Shown here: piece after piece, positions 27,059 through 38,100 of the stretch
Layout: each line of letters opens with the position of its first letter
Numbering within the stretch: position 1 is the stretch's first letter
Assembly: GCF_029853675.1 (NCBI RefSeq)
Contig: NZ_CP122539.1
Coordinates: 3,367,001 to 3,431,000, forward strand
Source: Tenacibaculum tangerinum
GTDB lineage: Bacteria > Bacteroidota > Bacteroidia > Flavobacteriales > Flavobacteriaceae
DNA length: 64,000 nt
Direction of reading: 5' to 3'
Notes under the pieces: model-generated
Told to the model about the DNA's origin: nothing
Seen by the model: the letters and a program-made list of their open reading frames with translations, nothing else
Databases searched by the model: none
Translations under genes and position numbers: made by a program

Positions 27059-27799
27059 CTACAGTAAACGTTGTCTAACAGTTTCATACAAAAATGCACC
27101 GCAAGCTACAGAAACATTCAGTGATTCAATTTCACCTAACAATGGCAGTTTAGCTTTGTAATCTGCCATTTTTAGTACTGAGTTACTTACTCCTTTGTGT
27201 TCAGAACCCATTACAATAGCAATAGGTTGATTAAAATCAACATCGAAAACAGAATCTTCGGTTTTTTCAGTAGCCGCAGCTAATTTAATGTCAGCAGCTT
27301 TCAGTTGAAAAATAGCATCTTTAATATGGTCTACTTTGCAAATAGGTACTTTAAAGGCAGCACCAGCAGATGTTTTAATCGTTTCAGCATTTACAGGAGC
27401 ACTACCACTTTTTTGAATGATAATTCCATTTACACCTGTACATTCGGCAGTTCGTATAATAGCACCAAAGTTTCTTACGTCTGATATTTGATCAAGTAAT
27501 AGGAATAAAGGAGTACTGTCTGATTCTAATGCTTCTTCAATTAAGCTTTCTAAATCATAAAACTCAATAGGAGAGATCTTAGCAACAGCACCTTGATGGT
27601 TGTTATGTTTAGACAAGCGATCTAATTTCTCAGTAGGAACGACACTGGTTGATATTTTATTTTTCTTAAGAAGTTTATCCAATTGAAAAAACAGCTCTCC
27701 TCGTAAGCCTTTTTGAAGATATACTTTGTTAATTGATGCACCACTTTCTATAGCTTCAATAATTGCTCTAATACCAAAAATGTTTGTGTTTTGTTCCAT
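27059..27799 (-). CDS. rlmB: 23S rRNA (guanosine-2'-O-)-methyltransferase, TrmH/SpoU family
   Basis: A 246-residue SPOUT methyltransferase. The N-terminal substrate-binding domain begins NIFGIRAIIEAIE; the catalytic domain has LDQISDVRNFGAIIRTAEC, IVMGSEHKGVS and ESLNVSVACGAFLYE, the three SpoU motifs that form the knot and bind S-adenosylmethionine. The match is to RlmB (G2251 of 23S rRNA). An in-frame ATG at 27838 would add 13 unlikely residues (MVFLSHKINYICS) running back through a promoter-like TACATTTG, so the start at 27799 is preferred. Confidence 0.88.
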   Translation of the reverse strand: MEQNTNIFGIRAIIEAIESGASINKVYLQKGLRGELFFQLDKLLKKNKISTSVVPTEKLDRLSKHNNHQGAVAKISPIEFYDLESLIEEALESDSTPLFLLLDQISDVRNFGAIIRTAECTGVNGIIIQKSGSAPVNAETIKTSAGAAFKVPICKVDHIKDAIFQLKAADIKLAAATEKTEDSVFDVDFNQPIAIVMGSEHKGVSNSVLKMADYKAKLPLLGEIESLNVSVACGAFLYETVRQRLL

Positions 27800-27803
27800 G
27801 CTG

Positions 27804-27811
27804 CAAATGTA
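27804..27811 (-). promoter_or_regulatory. -7 element of rlmB, possibly giving a leaderless mRNA
   Basis: TACATTTG on the minus strand ends only four bases before the rlmB ATG. The -33 position holds TTTT from the tail of the neighbouring terminator. With the usual spacing, transcription would start at or next to the start codon. Confidence 0.5.
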
Positions 27812-27826
27812 GTTGATTTTATGAGA

Positions 27827-27854
27827 TAAAAAAACCACCTCGTGAAGAGGTGGT
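27827..27854 (-). terminator. Terminator of the lipoprotein gene
   Basis: A perfect 8-base stem ACCACCTC / GAGGTGGT with a 5-base loop, followed on the minus strand by seven Ts, 30 bases past the stop of the 27884-28618 gene. Confidence 0.85.
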
Positions 27855-27883
27855 ATAAGTTTTACTTTTAAACAATTTTAGTA

Positions 27884-28618
27884 TTAATTTGTGTCAAAAT
27901 CTGTTGATTCTGAAGAGCCAAAGTCTCCTCCTCCAGAAGCTTTAACTGAACCGCCAATAGTAAGAGTGTAAGTTCCGTTTGCAGGATAACTTAAACCGTC
28001 TCCATAACTATCTTTAATGGTAAAGGTAAATGTTCTACCAGCACACAAAGTTATAGGTACAGAAGCAGTAGCCTGACCATCGCTATAGGTTTCTACATCA
28101 GCAGAGGCTACAACACCACCTTCAGAGTCTAATATTTCCCAGCTAGTTTCACTACCATATCCATCAAAAACAATATCTAATGTTCCTGATACTTCATTAC
28201 AATTTTGAATATAACCAATAGTGGTAGATCCACCATTAGAAAGTCCCTCTTCACCATCAAAATTTAAAACTAATTTGTTTACACTAATGCCTAAATTAAC
28301 ATCAGATAGCTGAACAGACAAAGTTCCTTCATTTTGATTTGCAGGAATTGTTACAGAGCTAGGTACACTATAGGAACCAGCATCGGCATTAGTTGCATCC
28401 ATATCTACAGAAACTCCAAAAGTTCTATCAGAACTTGTAATGTTTGCCGTATATACAGTAATATCATAGGTAGTAGTAGCACCAACATCTACACTAGTAG
28501 AGTAAGATGGCTTACCGAACGTTACATAATTTGTATTTAAAGGTTCAACTTCATCATCACAGCTACTTAAAGAAAAACTAGCAACGATAGCTAGAAATAA
28601 TAATTTTATATTTTTCAT
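27884..28618 (-). CDS. Outer-membrane or surface lipoprotein with Calx-beta-like domain
   Basis: A 244-residue lipoprotein: signal sequence MKNIKLLFLAIVASFSLSSC with Cys20 as the lipidated residue, followed by DDE, the acidic pattern often linked to surface export in Bacteroidota. The N-terminal half is a beta domain like those in SusD-associated lipoproteins (TFGVSVDMDATNADAGSYSVP, SVTIPANQNEG). The C-terminal half has GYGSETSWEI and IKDSYGDGL, a motif often seen in secreted bacteroidete proteins. It lies downstream of the second SusC-SusD pair but behind a terminator, so it may have its own promoter. It may help bind the ligand of that system. Confidence 0.7.
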   Translation of the reverse strand: MKNIKLLFLAIVASFSLSSCDDEVEPLNTNYVTFGKPSYSTSVDVGATTTYDITVYTANITSSDRTFGVSVDMDATNADAGSYSVPSSVTIPANQNEGTLSVQLSDVNLGISVNKLVLNFDGEEGLSNGGSTTIGYIQNCNEVSGTLDIVFDGYGSETSWEILDSEGGVVASADVETYSDGQATASVPITLCAGRTFTFTIKDSYGDGLSYPANGTYTLTIGGSVKASGGGDFGSSESTDFDTN

Positions 28619-28654
28619 AATTATTAACTTTATGTTAGTTATTAATCAAAGTAG

Positions 28655-28690
28655 AAAAAACACTATTTCTGATAATTAGAAATAGTGTTT
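28655..28690 (-). terminator. Terminator of the second SusC-SusD pair
   Basis: A perfect 13-base stem (AAACACTATTTCT with AGAAATAGTGTTT) with a 7-base loop and a T6 run on the minus strand, 10 bases past the SusD stop. Confidence 0.85.
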
Positions 28691-28699
28691 CTAATATCT

Positions 28700-30196
28700 T
28701 TATTGGTTTTGATCTGAGACAAAAGGATTGTTTTGAATTTCAGATTCTGGAATTTCAAAAGTCAATCTCTCATCATTATACTGTATCGGTACACCTACAA
28801 AAGAAAGGTGATTAGAACCTCTGGTAATTGTAGCTTTATTACGCTTCATAGCTAAGTAGCTCTTACCTTCTCCCCATAATTCTATACGAGTTTGTAAGTA
28901 AATTTCATCTAATAAAGACTGACCACCCAGTGCATCTATATAAGAAGCATCAGGAACTCTTGTTGCTACAAAGTTTTTCAACATAGTTTTAGCAGTACCC
29001 TCAGCGCCAGATTTTGCAGCAGCTTCGGCAGCCAATAAGTGCATTTCAGCTACACGCATGTAAACATAGTCTGCTTGTACAGTTTGTGAAGCTCCATATC
29101 TCTGTCTGTTTTCATCATAAAACTTAAACAATGGCATTAAGTGTTCACCAAAAGAAGTATTATTAAAAAACTGACCTTTTCTAACATCATCAGCAGGTAT
29201 GGCATCAAATAAAGACTGATCAATAGATTTAAAATCACCAAAGGCTGGATAGCTATAACTATAATAGTCCATTTGTCCCCACCATGATATTAAACCTAAT
29301 CCAATTTCAGTATTCAAATCAACACCCCACATCCACCCTGATGTGGCTAAGTTATTAAAACCTCCTGTTAATTCTCCACCTTGCATTAAAGTATAGGCTC
29401 CTCCATTTACAACAGCAGCAGCATGTGTGTATGCATCACCATATTCTCCTTTAGCTGCCAACACATAGGCGTATACAGCGTGAGCAATATCTTGATTTAT
29501 TTCTGTTTTGTTTGATCTATTAAAACCTTCAAGTAAAGTAATAGCATCTTTCAAATCACCTTCGATTAAAGTATAGATTTCTTCAGCACTTACTTTTGGA
29601 CCATTCTTTTCTGTTGAATTTCTATAGATAGGCAATATCAACTCAGAAGGATTGTATTCTTTCTGAAAGAATTGGGTTAAGTAAAAATAAGAGTGAGCTC
29701 TCAATGTTTTTGCTTGACCCATGATGTATTTATTTTCATCACTCTCAGGAATAACGTCCATTCCACCTAAACCATCGATAACCTGATTACAAGCTCTTAT
29801 TATTCTGTAGTAGTATCTCCAAACTTGATAATTGTCAAGAAAAGTGAAATCACTAGGTCCTTGAAATTCAGTAATGCTGGCTCTATACCATCCGTATACA
29901 CTTTGACTCAAAGCCATATCACCAGATAGCATGTCTCCAAAAATATCATATGCTTTTTGACCAAAATCATCATGTCCACCAGTACCCCCAGTTTCTGTCT
30001 GGAATGTTAAAGAATAAACACCCGTCATCAAAGCATTAGTTACTTCAGGGTCAATAGCTATAGCTTCTTCCAGCTGAACTGAAGATAAAGTTTCAGTTCC
30101 TTCTTTTATAGGATCATCTAAAAAATCATCACCACAACCATACCCTAAAAAAAGTAAGGAAGATAGTAAACTTAATTTTATTATATTATTTCTCAT
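28700..30196 (-). CDS. SusD/RagB family nutrient-binding outer-membrane lipoprotein
   Basis: A 498-residue SusD-like protein. The chosen start (MRNNIIKLSLL) gives a good lipoprotein signal with Cys at LGYGC; the 11 codons upstream add nothing and would reach into the end of susC. Family marks: CGDDFLDDP after the lipid Cys, tetratricopeptide-like helices (AKTLRAHSYFYLTQFF, RVAEMHLLAAEAAAKSG) and the C-terminal RIELWGEGKSYLAMKR. SusD covers the SusC barrel and captures ligand. It begins 13 bases after susC. The substrate cannot be told. Confidence 0.92.
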   Translation of the reverse strand: MRNNIIKLSLLSSLLFLGYGCGDDFLDDPIKEGTETLSSVQLEEAIAIDPEVTNALMTGVYSLTFQTETGGTGGHDDFGQKAYDIFGDMLSGDMALSQSVYGWYRASITEFQGPSDFTFLDNYQVWRYYYRIIRACNQVIDGLGGMDVIPESDENKYIMGQAKTLRAHSYFYLTQFFQKEYNPSELILPIYRNSTEKNGPKVSAEEIYTLIEGDLKDAITLLEGFNRSNKTEINQDIAHAVYAYVLAAKGEYGDAYTHAAAVVNGGAYTLMQGGELTGGFNNLATSGWMWGVDLNTEIGLGLISWWGQMDYYSYSYPAFGDFKSIDQSLFDAIPADDVRKGQFFNNTSFGEHLMPLFKFYDENRQRYGASQTVQADYVYMRVAEMHLLAAEAAAKSGAEGTAKTMLKNFVATRVPDASYIDALGGQSLLDEIYLQTRIELWGEGKSYLAMKRNKATITRGSNHLSFVGVPIQYNDERLTFEIPESEIQNNPFVSDQNQ

Positions 30197-30209
30197 TGTA
30201 AATATTGTT

Positions 30210-33200
30210 TTAAAATTTAACTCTAACACCTAAAGTAAGGGTAGACATAGGTGCATATAATCTTCTTCCTGAGTTTCCTGATTCTCTTGTGTTGGGCAAG
30301 AAACCTTCACGAGCAGTATTCATGTATAAATTATCTCCAGTAAGTGAGATATTCACCATGTCAACACCTGAGTTTTCGATAAATCGAGCAGGAATGGTGT
30401 ATCCTAAACTGATATTATTTAAAGCAAGATAATCTGTACTAGTTAAAAATCTTGTAGAACCAGAAGTTGAATTTTGGTCTGTACCATCAGCCAATCTAGG
30501 CACATCAGTAATATCCCCAGGGTTTCTCCATCTATTAACTATGTCTTTGTGAAAATTATTACCAACTGCACCAAAACGGTCAGCCATTAATTCAGCATAC
30601 TGTCCATCATAAGCATAACCACCTAAACTATACGTAAACTGAGAAGATAAGTTGAAATCTCCTAATCTAGCAGCTAATCTAAAGGCACCTCTAACATCTG
30701 GAATTAATGATTTGTTAGCGTATACCTCAGTTGCGTTTGAATATGTTTTAGTAACGGCTTTTTTGATATTAGCATCTGGTACTCTTTGCTCATATTCTAC
30801 TATTGAACCTGTTTGATTTGTGTTGTTACCGTTATCATCAGGAATAGCAAAACCAGCCTCTCCAGCATCTAAAACTCCATTGTCATTTTTGTCATCATAA
30901 TATTGATACCACATTGGAGCACCATCGGCAGGGTCAACCCCAGCCCACTCTCTCATGTAAAAATCATAGATAGACCTACCAACAGAATATCCGTAATTTC
31001 CATTTGAATTATCTAAATACTTTTCTGCTCCTGTGGCAGGGTCAACAGGCATTCTTGTGATTTCATTACTTGCAACCTCACCGTTAACAGATAAATCTAG
31101 TGCAAATCTTTCTTTTTTGATTAAGTGTCCTGTTAATTGAAATTCTAAACCAGCGTTTAGCAGTTCTCCATCATTTACTGTGATGATAGCAATACCTTGC
31201 GAAGGACCAACCCTTCTATCAAAAATCAAGTTATCAGTTCTCTTTTGATAATAGTCAACAGTACCATCTAAGAAGTTACCTAAGGTAAATTCAGTACCTA
31301 CCTGAAATTGTCTTGAAGTTTCCCAAGTCAAATCAGCATTACCATTACCATCAGGAGAAATTGAAATATTACCAGAAAGGTTACCTAAAATAAAGTCATC
31401 TGCGCCAGAGTAAAACCCAACACCAGCTTGATCACCAGTAACACCATAGGAAGCTTTAAGTTTTAAGAAACGGAATAAATTATTATTACTTAAGAAGTTT
31501 TCGTTACTTAAAATCCAAGCAGCACCAACAGAACCAAATACTCCCCACTTATCTTTTAAGAAACGAGAAGAACCATCAGTTCTTACAGAACCAGTTAAAA
31601 AGTATTTTTGCATATAGTTATAATTAGCTTGTGCAAAGTACGATTCGATAGTATATCCTTCTCTAAAACCAGTAGGAAGCGCTAGTTCACTCTGAAAGTT
31701 GTTTAAATCTAAATTAAAAGGACTAACTTGTAAACCTTTCCATTGAGTAGCATCGGTTGCTGTGTACTCAGTAGATTCATGTGCAGCCAACACCTCTAAT
31801 GAATGATTACTCCAGTTTTTATTGAACCTTAATAGCTGTAAAAAATTTTGAGTTAAGAAAGTTTCATCTGTAACAAATAAGTCACCTCCAGTAGACTGAC
31901 CACCTCCATAAAACTTATTAGTGTAGTTTTTGTTTTGTCTTGTAGTGTATTGAGCACCGTACCTAACTTCTGCTTTTAAGTAATCTGTAAATTTAATTTC
32001 AAAAGAAAAATTACCATCGATTGCATGAGCATTTCTTCTGTTTACATCGTAATTAGCAGAACCAATTGGGTTTAGTCCATTTGCATTTGGTCTATCTCTA
32101 AATCCTGAAAGAGAACCATAATCGTACTGATAACCTCCGTAAAAAGGATCTGGAACTAACTGTCCGTTATCATCTCTTAAAAAGACAGGGAAGATAGGAG
32201 CCATTTTATCAGCAAATTCAAAAACATTTTCTGAACCTACAATTTGTCCGTTTGCTAATCTTTCAGAGAAATTATAACCAATATTAGAACTCACTTTTAA
32301 CCAAGGTTTAATATCTGTAGTAAGGTTTAAACGTGTAGAGTATCTTTGAAAACCTGTATTGAGAGCATAACCATTGTCATCTAAATAACCAAAAGAGGCA
32401 AAGTAAGTAGTGTTTTCGCTACCTCCACCAAAACGAGCATTAGCCTCAGTTCTAATAGCAGGATTAAAAGCTAAGTCAGCATATCTTTTAGGTGTGTATT
32501 TTCTTGTAACTCCAGGTAATACTTCACTAGTTTGTGGGTCTATTAAATCTGCACCACTAGTAACGTTCCACATGTTATAACCAGGAGCAACATAGTTACC
32601 TGTAAAAAGATTGTCATTAGCAAAACCAATAGGGTCAGGTCTACCATCAATTGCAGCTTTATTTTTTATACCTTCCCAAACATAACCAATATACTCTTCT
32701 GGAGAAGTGATTACATCATATCGAGGAATTAATTGATCATTAACCCCAGTTTTTACATCAACTTCAATGTAAGAATTGCTTTTACTACCTTTTTTAGTTG
32801 TAATTAAAACAACACCGTTGGCTCCACGTGAACCATAAATAGCAGTTGCTGTTGCATCTTTTAAGATAGTTGTACTCTCAATATCTGCTGGATTGATAGA
32901 GTTCAAACTGTTACCATAGGGTACCCCATCTACAACATATAAAGGATTACGGTTACCGTTTACAGAACCATAACCACGAATACGCACTGTACCAACGGTA
33001 CCAGGTTGCCCAGAAGTGTTTATTACATTTACACCCGCTACCTCACCAATTAAAGCTTGAGATACATTTGAAAATGATTTAGCTTCAATGTTTTCAGCTT
33101 TAACCACAGATGCTGTACCAGCATAAGCCTTTTTAGTCGTTGTACCATAACCTACAACAACGACTTCTTCTAGTAAGTTATCTGTCTCTAAAACAACATT

Positions 33201-33470
33201 CATTTGATTAGAAGACCCGACAGTTCTTTCAGTCGATTTCATTCCAACAAAACTAAAAACTAAGACATCTCCAGTTTTTGCTTGAATAGTGTAATTTCCA
33301 TCAAAATCGGTTTCAGTACCCTGAGTAGTACCTTTTTTTAGTATGGTAACCCCCGGTAATGGACCAGATTGATCTGAAACAGTACCTGAAATCGTTTTTT
33401 CTTGCGCAAAGGATATTTGCACAACCAACGCTAGGAATAGCGTTAAAATTCCATTAAACTTTGTTCTCAT
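30210..33470 (-). CDS. SusC/RagA family TonB-linked outer-membrane transporter
   Basis: A 1086-residue transporter: signal peptide (cleavage at QISFAQ), carboxypeptidase-regulatory-like domain (ISGTVSDQSGPLPGV), TonB-box-like EEVVVVGYG (about 104-112), plug domain (VRIRGYGSVNGNRNPLYVVDG, AIYGSRGANGVVLITT) and a C-terminal 22-strand barrel ending in VRVKF. It imports ligand held by its SusD partner, powered by TonB. The first ~85 bases of the gene are nearly identical to those of the susC gene at 35171-38356, although the proteins diverge afterwards. Confidence 0.95.
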   Translation of the reverse strand: MRTKFNGILTLFLALVVQISFAQEKTISGTVSDQSGPLPGVTILKKGTTQGTETDFDGNYTIQAKTGDVLVFSFVGMKSTERTVGSSNQMNVVLETDNLLEEVVVVGYGTTTKKAYAGTASVVKAENIEAKSFSNVSQALIGEVAGVNVINTSGQPGTVGTVRIRGYGSVNGNRNPLYVVDGVPYGNSLNSINPADIESTTILKDATATAIYGSRGANGVVLITTKKGSKSNSYIEVDVKTGVNDQLIPRYDVITSPEEYIGYVWEGIKNKAAIDGRPDPIGFANDNLFTGNYVAPGYNMWNVTSGADLIDPQTSEVLPGVTRKYTPKRYADLAFNPAIRTEANARFGGGSENTTYFASFGYLDDNGYALNTGFQRYSTRLNLTTDIKPWLKVSSNIGYNFSERLANGQIVGSENVFEFADKMAPIFPVFLRDDNGQLVPDPFYGGYQYDYGSLSGFRDRPNANGLNPIGSANYDVNRRNAHAIDGNFSFEIKFTDYLKAEVRYGAQYTTRQNKNYTNKFYGGGQSTGGDLFVTDETFLTQNFLQLLRFNKNWSNHSLEVLAAHESTEYTATDATQWKGLQVSPFNLDLNNFQSELALPTGFREGYTIESYFAQANYNYMQKYFLTGSVRTDGSSRFLKDKWGVFGSVGAAWILSNENFLSNNNLFRFLKLKASYGVTGDQAGVGFYSGADDFILGNLSGNISISPDGNGNADLTWETSRQFQVGTEFTLGNFLDGTVDYYQKRTDNLIFDRRVGPSQGIAIITVNDGELLNAGLEFQLTGHLIKKERFALDLSVNGEVASNEITRMPVDPATGAEKYLDNSNGNYGYSVGRSIYDFYMREWAGVDPADGAPMWYQYYDDKNDNGVLDAGEAGFAIPDDNGNNTNQTGSIVEYEQRVPDANIKKAVTKTYSNATEVYANKSLIPDVRGAFRLAARLGDFNLSSQFTYSLGGYAYDGQYAELMADRFGAVGNNFHKDIVNRWRNPGDITDVPRLADGTDQNSTSGSTRFLTSTDYLALNNISLGYTIPARFIENSGVDMVNISLTGDNLYMNTAREGFLPNTRESGNSGRRLYAPMSTLTLGVRVKF

Positions 33471-33542
33471 TATGTAATTATTTGAATTAATTAACCGCTA
33501 AAATCTTAAATAAATCTTAAATAAACAATTTTTTAACATAAA

Positions 33543-33576
33543 AAAGCCTCATGGGTTTAAATCCATGAGGCTTTTA
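33543..33576 (-). terminator. Terminator of the first SusC-SusD pair
   Basis: A perfect 13-base stem (AAAAGCCTCATGG with CCATGAGGCTTTT) and 8-base loop, 28 bases past the stop of the SusD gene at 33604-35151. Confidence 0.88.
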
Positions 33577-33603
33577 GATAGTTATTTTCTAAATTTAATT
33601 ATA

Positions 33604-35151
33604 TTATTTGTCCCACCATAATTTAGTGAAAAGGTCGTCTGTACCTTGTGCAGCAACGGCTGCATCATAACCTACTTTGTTTTGAGTAGGTTCATTACTA
33701 GGATAGGCATGTCTTACAGGTATGCTATTACCAGTTAATGCATCTACCGCAGGTGTTAAAACAGGATAGTCTAACCTTCTCCACTCAGCCCATGCTTCGT
33801 AGGGTTGATAAAACAAAGCTAACCACTTTTGTTCAGCAATTTGATTCATTGCATTAGCTGCGTCGAAGGTAACTTCTGGACGGTTTAAATATTCATCATA
33901 TACATCTACTTCCACCTCCAGAATCGTTCCATCAGGTTGAGGAATTTCATCTATTCTGATAGGTTCTACTTCCCATTGTTCCATAGAAGCTAGAATAGCT
34001 TCTTCGTAATAAGTTTGAGCATTACCAGGAATCCATCCTAACAAAACAGCTTCAGCTTTATTGAAAGCAATTTGAGCATAGGTAAACATTGGTAATGAAG
34101 TAGTACTTTCAAGAATCAAATCATTATTCATAAAAGAAACATCGGCGTTAGGTATAGAACCGGCATCTGCCCAACCGTATTGCAAACCTACAAAAGTACC
34201 TGAAGATTCTGCTGGTTCACCAAACATAGGTAGACGTGGGTCGTTAGTAGCTAACATTTTATCAACTAGAACATCACTTAAGCATTCATCTGTTCTACCT
34301 GCATCAACGTAATCGTCTTGATAAGGGTTGTCAAAAGAATCGTTATCGATACATGGATACATAATATTTTCACTCACAGATGAGATTGCACCACCCATGG
34401 CTTCATTAAACTTTGTTGCTGCATAACCAGTTGGGCTAGGATACACTTTTGCTAAACGAATAGCCATGTTCATTTTTAAAGTATTGGCAAACTTTTTCCA
34501 TTGAGACATGTTTCCGTTAAAAATAATATCACCATCAGGACCACTACCGCCGTCCATTTGAGCTACCGCTTCATCAATTTTATCAAATAAGTCTTTGTAA
34601 ATAGATTCCTGACTATCATACTTAGGATAAGGTTGTTGAACCCCACCGAAAGCTTCTGTGTAAGGTAACATACCCCAACGATCTGTCATCCATTGAAAAT
34701 AATAAGCCCACATTATTTTAGCAACCGCTATTTGGTTATTGTTAGAACCATAAGCAGCCATAGCTTCTTTAGTAGTAGGGTCTGAGTTGATGTCAATAAT
34801 AGTTTTTAATGCCTGTAAGGGTTTGTTATATAAACTCACTGTGGCTTCAGGTTTTGTTGGGTCAGCACCACTTCCAGTAATATTCCAATTAAAGTTAATT
34901 GTTTGATATCTCGATTCTTCTGTATATTGTGTTTGCGATAAATGTTGTACATATAAAGAAGGTGTAGCTGTCGAATTTAAGCTCAAAGCTCCGCTTAATG
35001 ACCCTTGTGCACCAGTTAATAAAGATGGTGGTAAAGGATCTGAAGGGTTATTCAAGTTATCACTTGTTGACCCGAAATCATATGATTCACAGCTGACTAA
35101 CGACGCAATAATTGCTGTAACTGCAAATCCCTTTAATATTAATTTTTTCAT
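33604..35151 (-). CDS. SusD/RagB family lipoprotein (SusD-like_2 type)
   Basis: A 515-residue lipoprotein: MKKLILKGFAVTAIIASLVSC with Cys21 lipidated, then ESYDFGSTSDNLNNP, the pattern of the second SusD subfamily. Helical repeats (AVAKIMWAYYFQWMTDRWG, FTYAQIAFNKAEAVLLGW) and the C-terminal EQKWLALFYQPYEAWAEWRR are characteristic. It is partner to the SusC whose gene ends 20 bases upstream, and is followed by a strong terminator. Confidence 0.92.
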   Translation of the reverse strand: MKKLILKGFAVTAIIASLVSCESYDFGSTSDNLNNPSDPLPPSLLTGAQGSLSGALSLNSTATPSLYVQHLSQTQYTEESRYQTINFNWNITGSGADPTKPEATVSLYNKPLQALKTIIDINSDPTTKEAMAAYGSNNNQIAVAKIMWAYYFQWMTDRWGMLPYTEAFGGVQQPYPKYDSQESIYKDLFDKIDEAVAQMDGGSGPDGDIIFNGNMSQWKKFANTLKMNMAIRLAKVYPSPTGYAATKFNEAMGGAISSVSENIMYPCIDNDSFDNPYQDDYVDAGRTDECLSDVLVDKMLATNDPRLPMFGEPAESSGTFVGLQYGWADAGSIPNADVSFMNNDLILESTTSLPMFTYAQIAFNKAEAVLLGWIPGNAQTYYEEAILASMEQWEVEPIRIDEIPQPDGTILEVEVDVYDEYLNRPEVTFDAANAMNQIAEQKWLALFYQPYEAWAEWRRLDYPVLTPAVDALTGNSIPVRHAYPSNEPTQNKVGYDAAVAAQGTDDLFTKLWWDK

Positions 35152-35170
35152 TGTTAAAATGCTATTTTAA

Positions 35171-38100
35171 TTAAAATTTAACCTTGATATTCATACCAAA
35201 TGTTCTACTACTAGGTAATTGTCCACCTTCAGCCCATCTATATCCTTGACCAATACCAGATCCACCATTAGTGTTTTCTATCTCTGAAGGATCAACACCC
35301 TCTACGTCAGAGTAAATTAGCCAAACATTGTTTGCAAAAGCGTTTACAGAAATACCTTCAACAAAAGTATTTGTGAAAATTTTAGCAGGTAAGTCATAGC
35401 CTAGTGAAATTTGTCTTAACTTAACGTAAGAAGCATCGTAAATCCATCTTTCGTGAAGTGCGAATAATCTGTTCCAATAAGTTTGAGATTCTACATAATA
35501 TGAAATTGGCTGTCCACTAGTTGAATCAACTCCTTCTACTAACACCCCTCCAGTATTTGCATTGGCTGTACTGTCTCCATAAATCACATTAGGGTTAGTA
35601 GCGTTTGGATCGTCTGGGGTAGGAGCAGGAACATTAACTCCGCTTACATCATCTCTAACGGGGTTTCCTAAAGCGTTGTCTCCAACAGTAGGAGTTAACA
35701 ATCCTGAGTAGTGACCAAACATTTGTGTTACAGAGAAGAATTTACCTCCTTTTTGGAAATCAATGTTGAAAGATAGATTGATGCCCTTGTAAGAAAATGA
35801 GTTGTTAAAACCACCGGTGAAGTCAGGTAACAAATTACCCAAATATTGGTTTTGTTCGAACTGAATTCTACCTTGACTATCTAATAACATATTGCCATTG
35901 TCATCTCTAGTAATTTTTCTACCATAAAAAGCACCCCACTCTTCACCTTTTCTAGCTTGTAATTGTAAACCTCTCCATGAGTTAGCTAAGGTTTGAGAAG
36001 TAATTTCTTCTCCAGTTACTGGGTCAATATACAATTCGTCTACTACTCTCTTTAAAGTAGCAAAGTTAATTCCTACATCCCATGTGAAATTTTCGTTCTT
36101 AACAGGGGTAGCACCAAGAGATACTTCAAAACCTGTAGAAGTAAACTTTCCAGAGTTAATTGCTGATGAAGTATAACCTGTAGCAGGAGACAATGGAATA
36201 TCAATAGGTATTTGCTCATCCTTTCTGTCAAAGTATGTGAAATCTAAACGCAAGCGATTAGCAAAAAACTGTAATTCAGTACCAACCTCAAGTTCTGTTC
36301 TTTTACCTCCTTCAATCAATGGATTTGCTTGGTTAGCTGTAGAGTAAAAAGGTACAGTTCCGTTGTAAGAAGCTCCTGTAATATACGTTTGATCTAATCT
36401 GTTTAATCCAGGGAAATCTGGAGCTTCTGCATATCCTACTCTTACTTTACCAAAAGAAAAAGCTTCACTATCAATTAACTTATGGAATAGGAAACTCGCA
36501 GAACCTCCATACGTAATTTTTCTATTATTATCGCGATTAGCTTTAGAGTTCCAGTCACTTCTCACAGAACCGTCTAAGTATAACATATCGTTAAACCCAA
36601 GAGATGCCGTAGCAAAAAGTCCTCTGTTTTTCTCGTTCCACTCTCTGTTCGTATATTCAGGTCTGTCTTTAGAAGAGGCAACAGTGTAAATGCCAGGTAT
36701 CGTTAAACCACCTACAGTAGCTCCTTCAATATATCTTCTTTGCCATTGTCTTAATTCAGTACCTGCAGTAGCGGTTAAATCAAGACTTTCACTTAAATCT
36801 TTTTGGTAAGTAGCAGCGGCAAAAAACTCTGTAGTGCTTATGGTTTCGTCTCTTTCAGTATAAGACGTTTGATTTAAACCGCCAAAAGCAACTCTCGAAT
36901 CGCTTCTGTATGAATTCACAGTTCTTCTTAATTCAACGTTAAACTTTAAATCATCAGTAGCGTCGAAGTTTAATCCAATATTACCAAAAGTGGCATTTTT
37001 TGTTTGATTTTTAAGATTTTGATCTGTTTCAAAATAAGGAGAATCCCAATATAGAGGATTAATGTTACTGGTACTTCTTATGTTCCAAGTATAGAACTGA
37101 CCATTTTGATTGTAGCTGTTTCTTAAACGCTTAAAATCTAATTGTCTTTGCCACCATTGGTTGAAGTTAGATGCTACACTTCCATAACCTCCAATAGGAT
37201 CGTTCACAGTAGTTCTGTACTGGTAGTTCGCATTAGCATACACTTCGAACTTATCACTAATATCAAAACTAGCACTCAAACCAACCTGTCTTAAATCTCT
37301 ACTTGAGTTTGGCATAACACCATCAACGTCAAAGTTTCTTAAAGAAGCTTTAATATTGTAGTCTTCGCCACCTTTAGAAAAGGTTAAAGAGGTATTTGTA
37401 GAAAGACCAGTGTTGAAAAAATCTTCAACATCATTTTCACTAGGAGACCATGGTCTTAACTTTCCATATTCAGAAGATCCTGGTATCCAACTATCCCAGT
37501 GTCTAACTAAAGTACCATCTAATCTTGGTCCCCAAGACTCATCAGCAGCATAGTTAGGAATGTTTTGACCATTTAAAACACCAAATTGTTGTGTATATCC
37601 ACCACCGTATTGATTTTGGTAATCTGGAAGAATGTATACATTAGATACCTGTACAGATTGGTCTAAAACTACGGATGTTTTTCCGCTCTTAGCTTTCTTA
37701 GTTGTAATAATAACAACACCGTTTTTACCAATAGGACCATATAATGCTGTTGCAGCACTACCTTTAAGTACACTTAAATCTTCTATGTCATCGGTATTGA
37801 TGTCAGCAGAACTTTCTACTTTAATACCGTCAACAACATATAGTAGATCTTGTTCACCTCTCAAACGAATCAAGGCATTACCAAAACCAGAAGAAGGAGC
37901 ACCTATTAATTGTACCCCAGCAACTCTACCTGCAATAGAGTTGTTAATGTCAACTTCTCTCGTTTGAGTCAGCTGTTCGCTGTCTACAGATTGTTGAGCA
38001 AAACCTAAACTCTTTTTCTCTCTCTTAATACCAAGAGCTGTTACAACAACTTCGTCAAGAACGTTGTCGTTAGTCATAGTGATGTTCATTGTGTTAGAAG

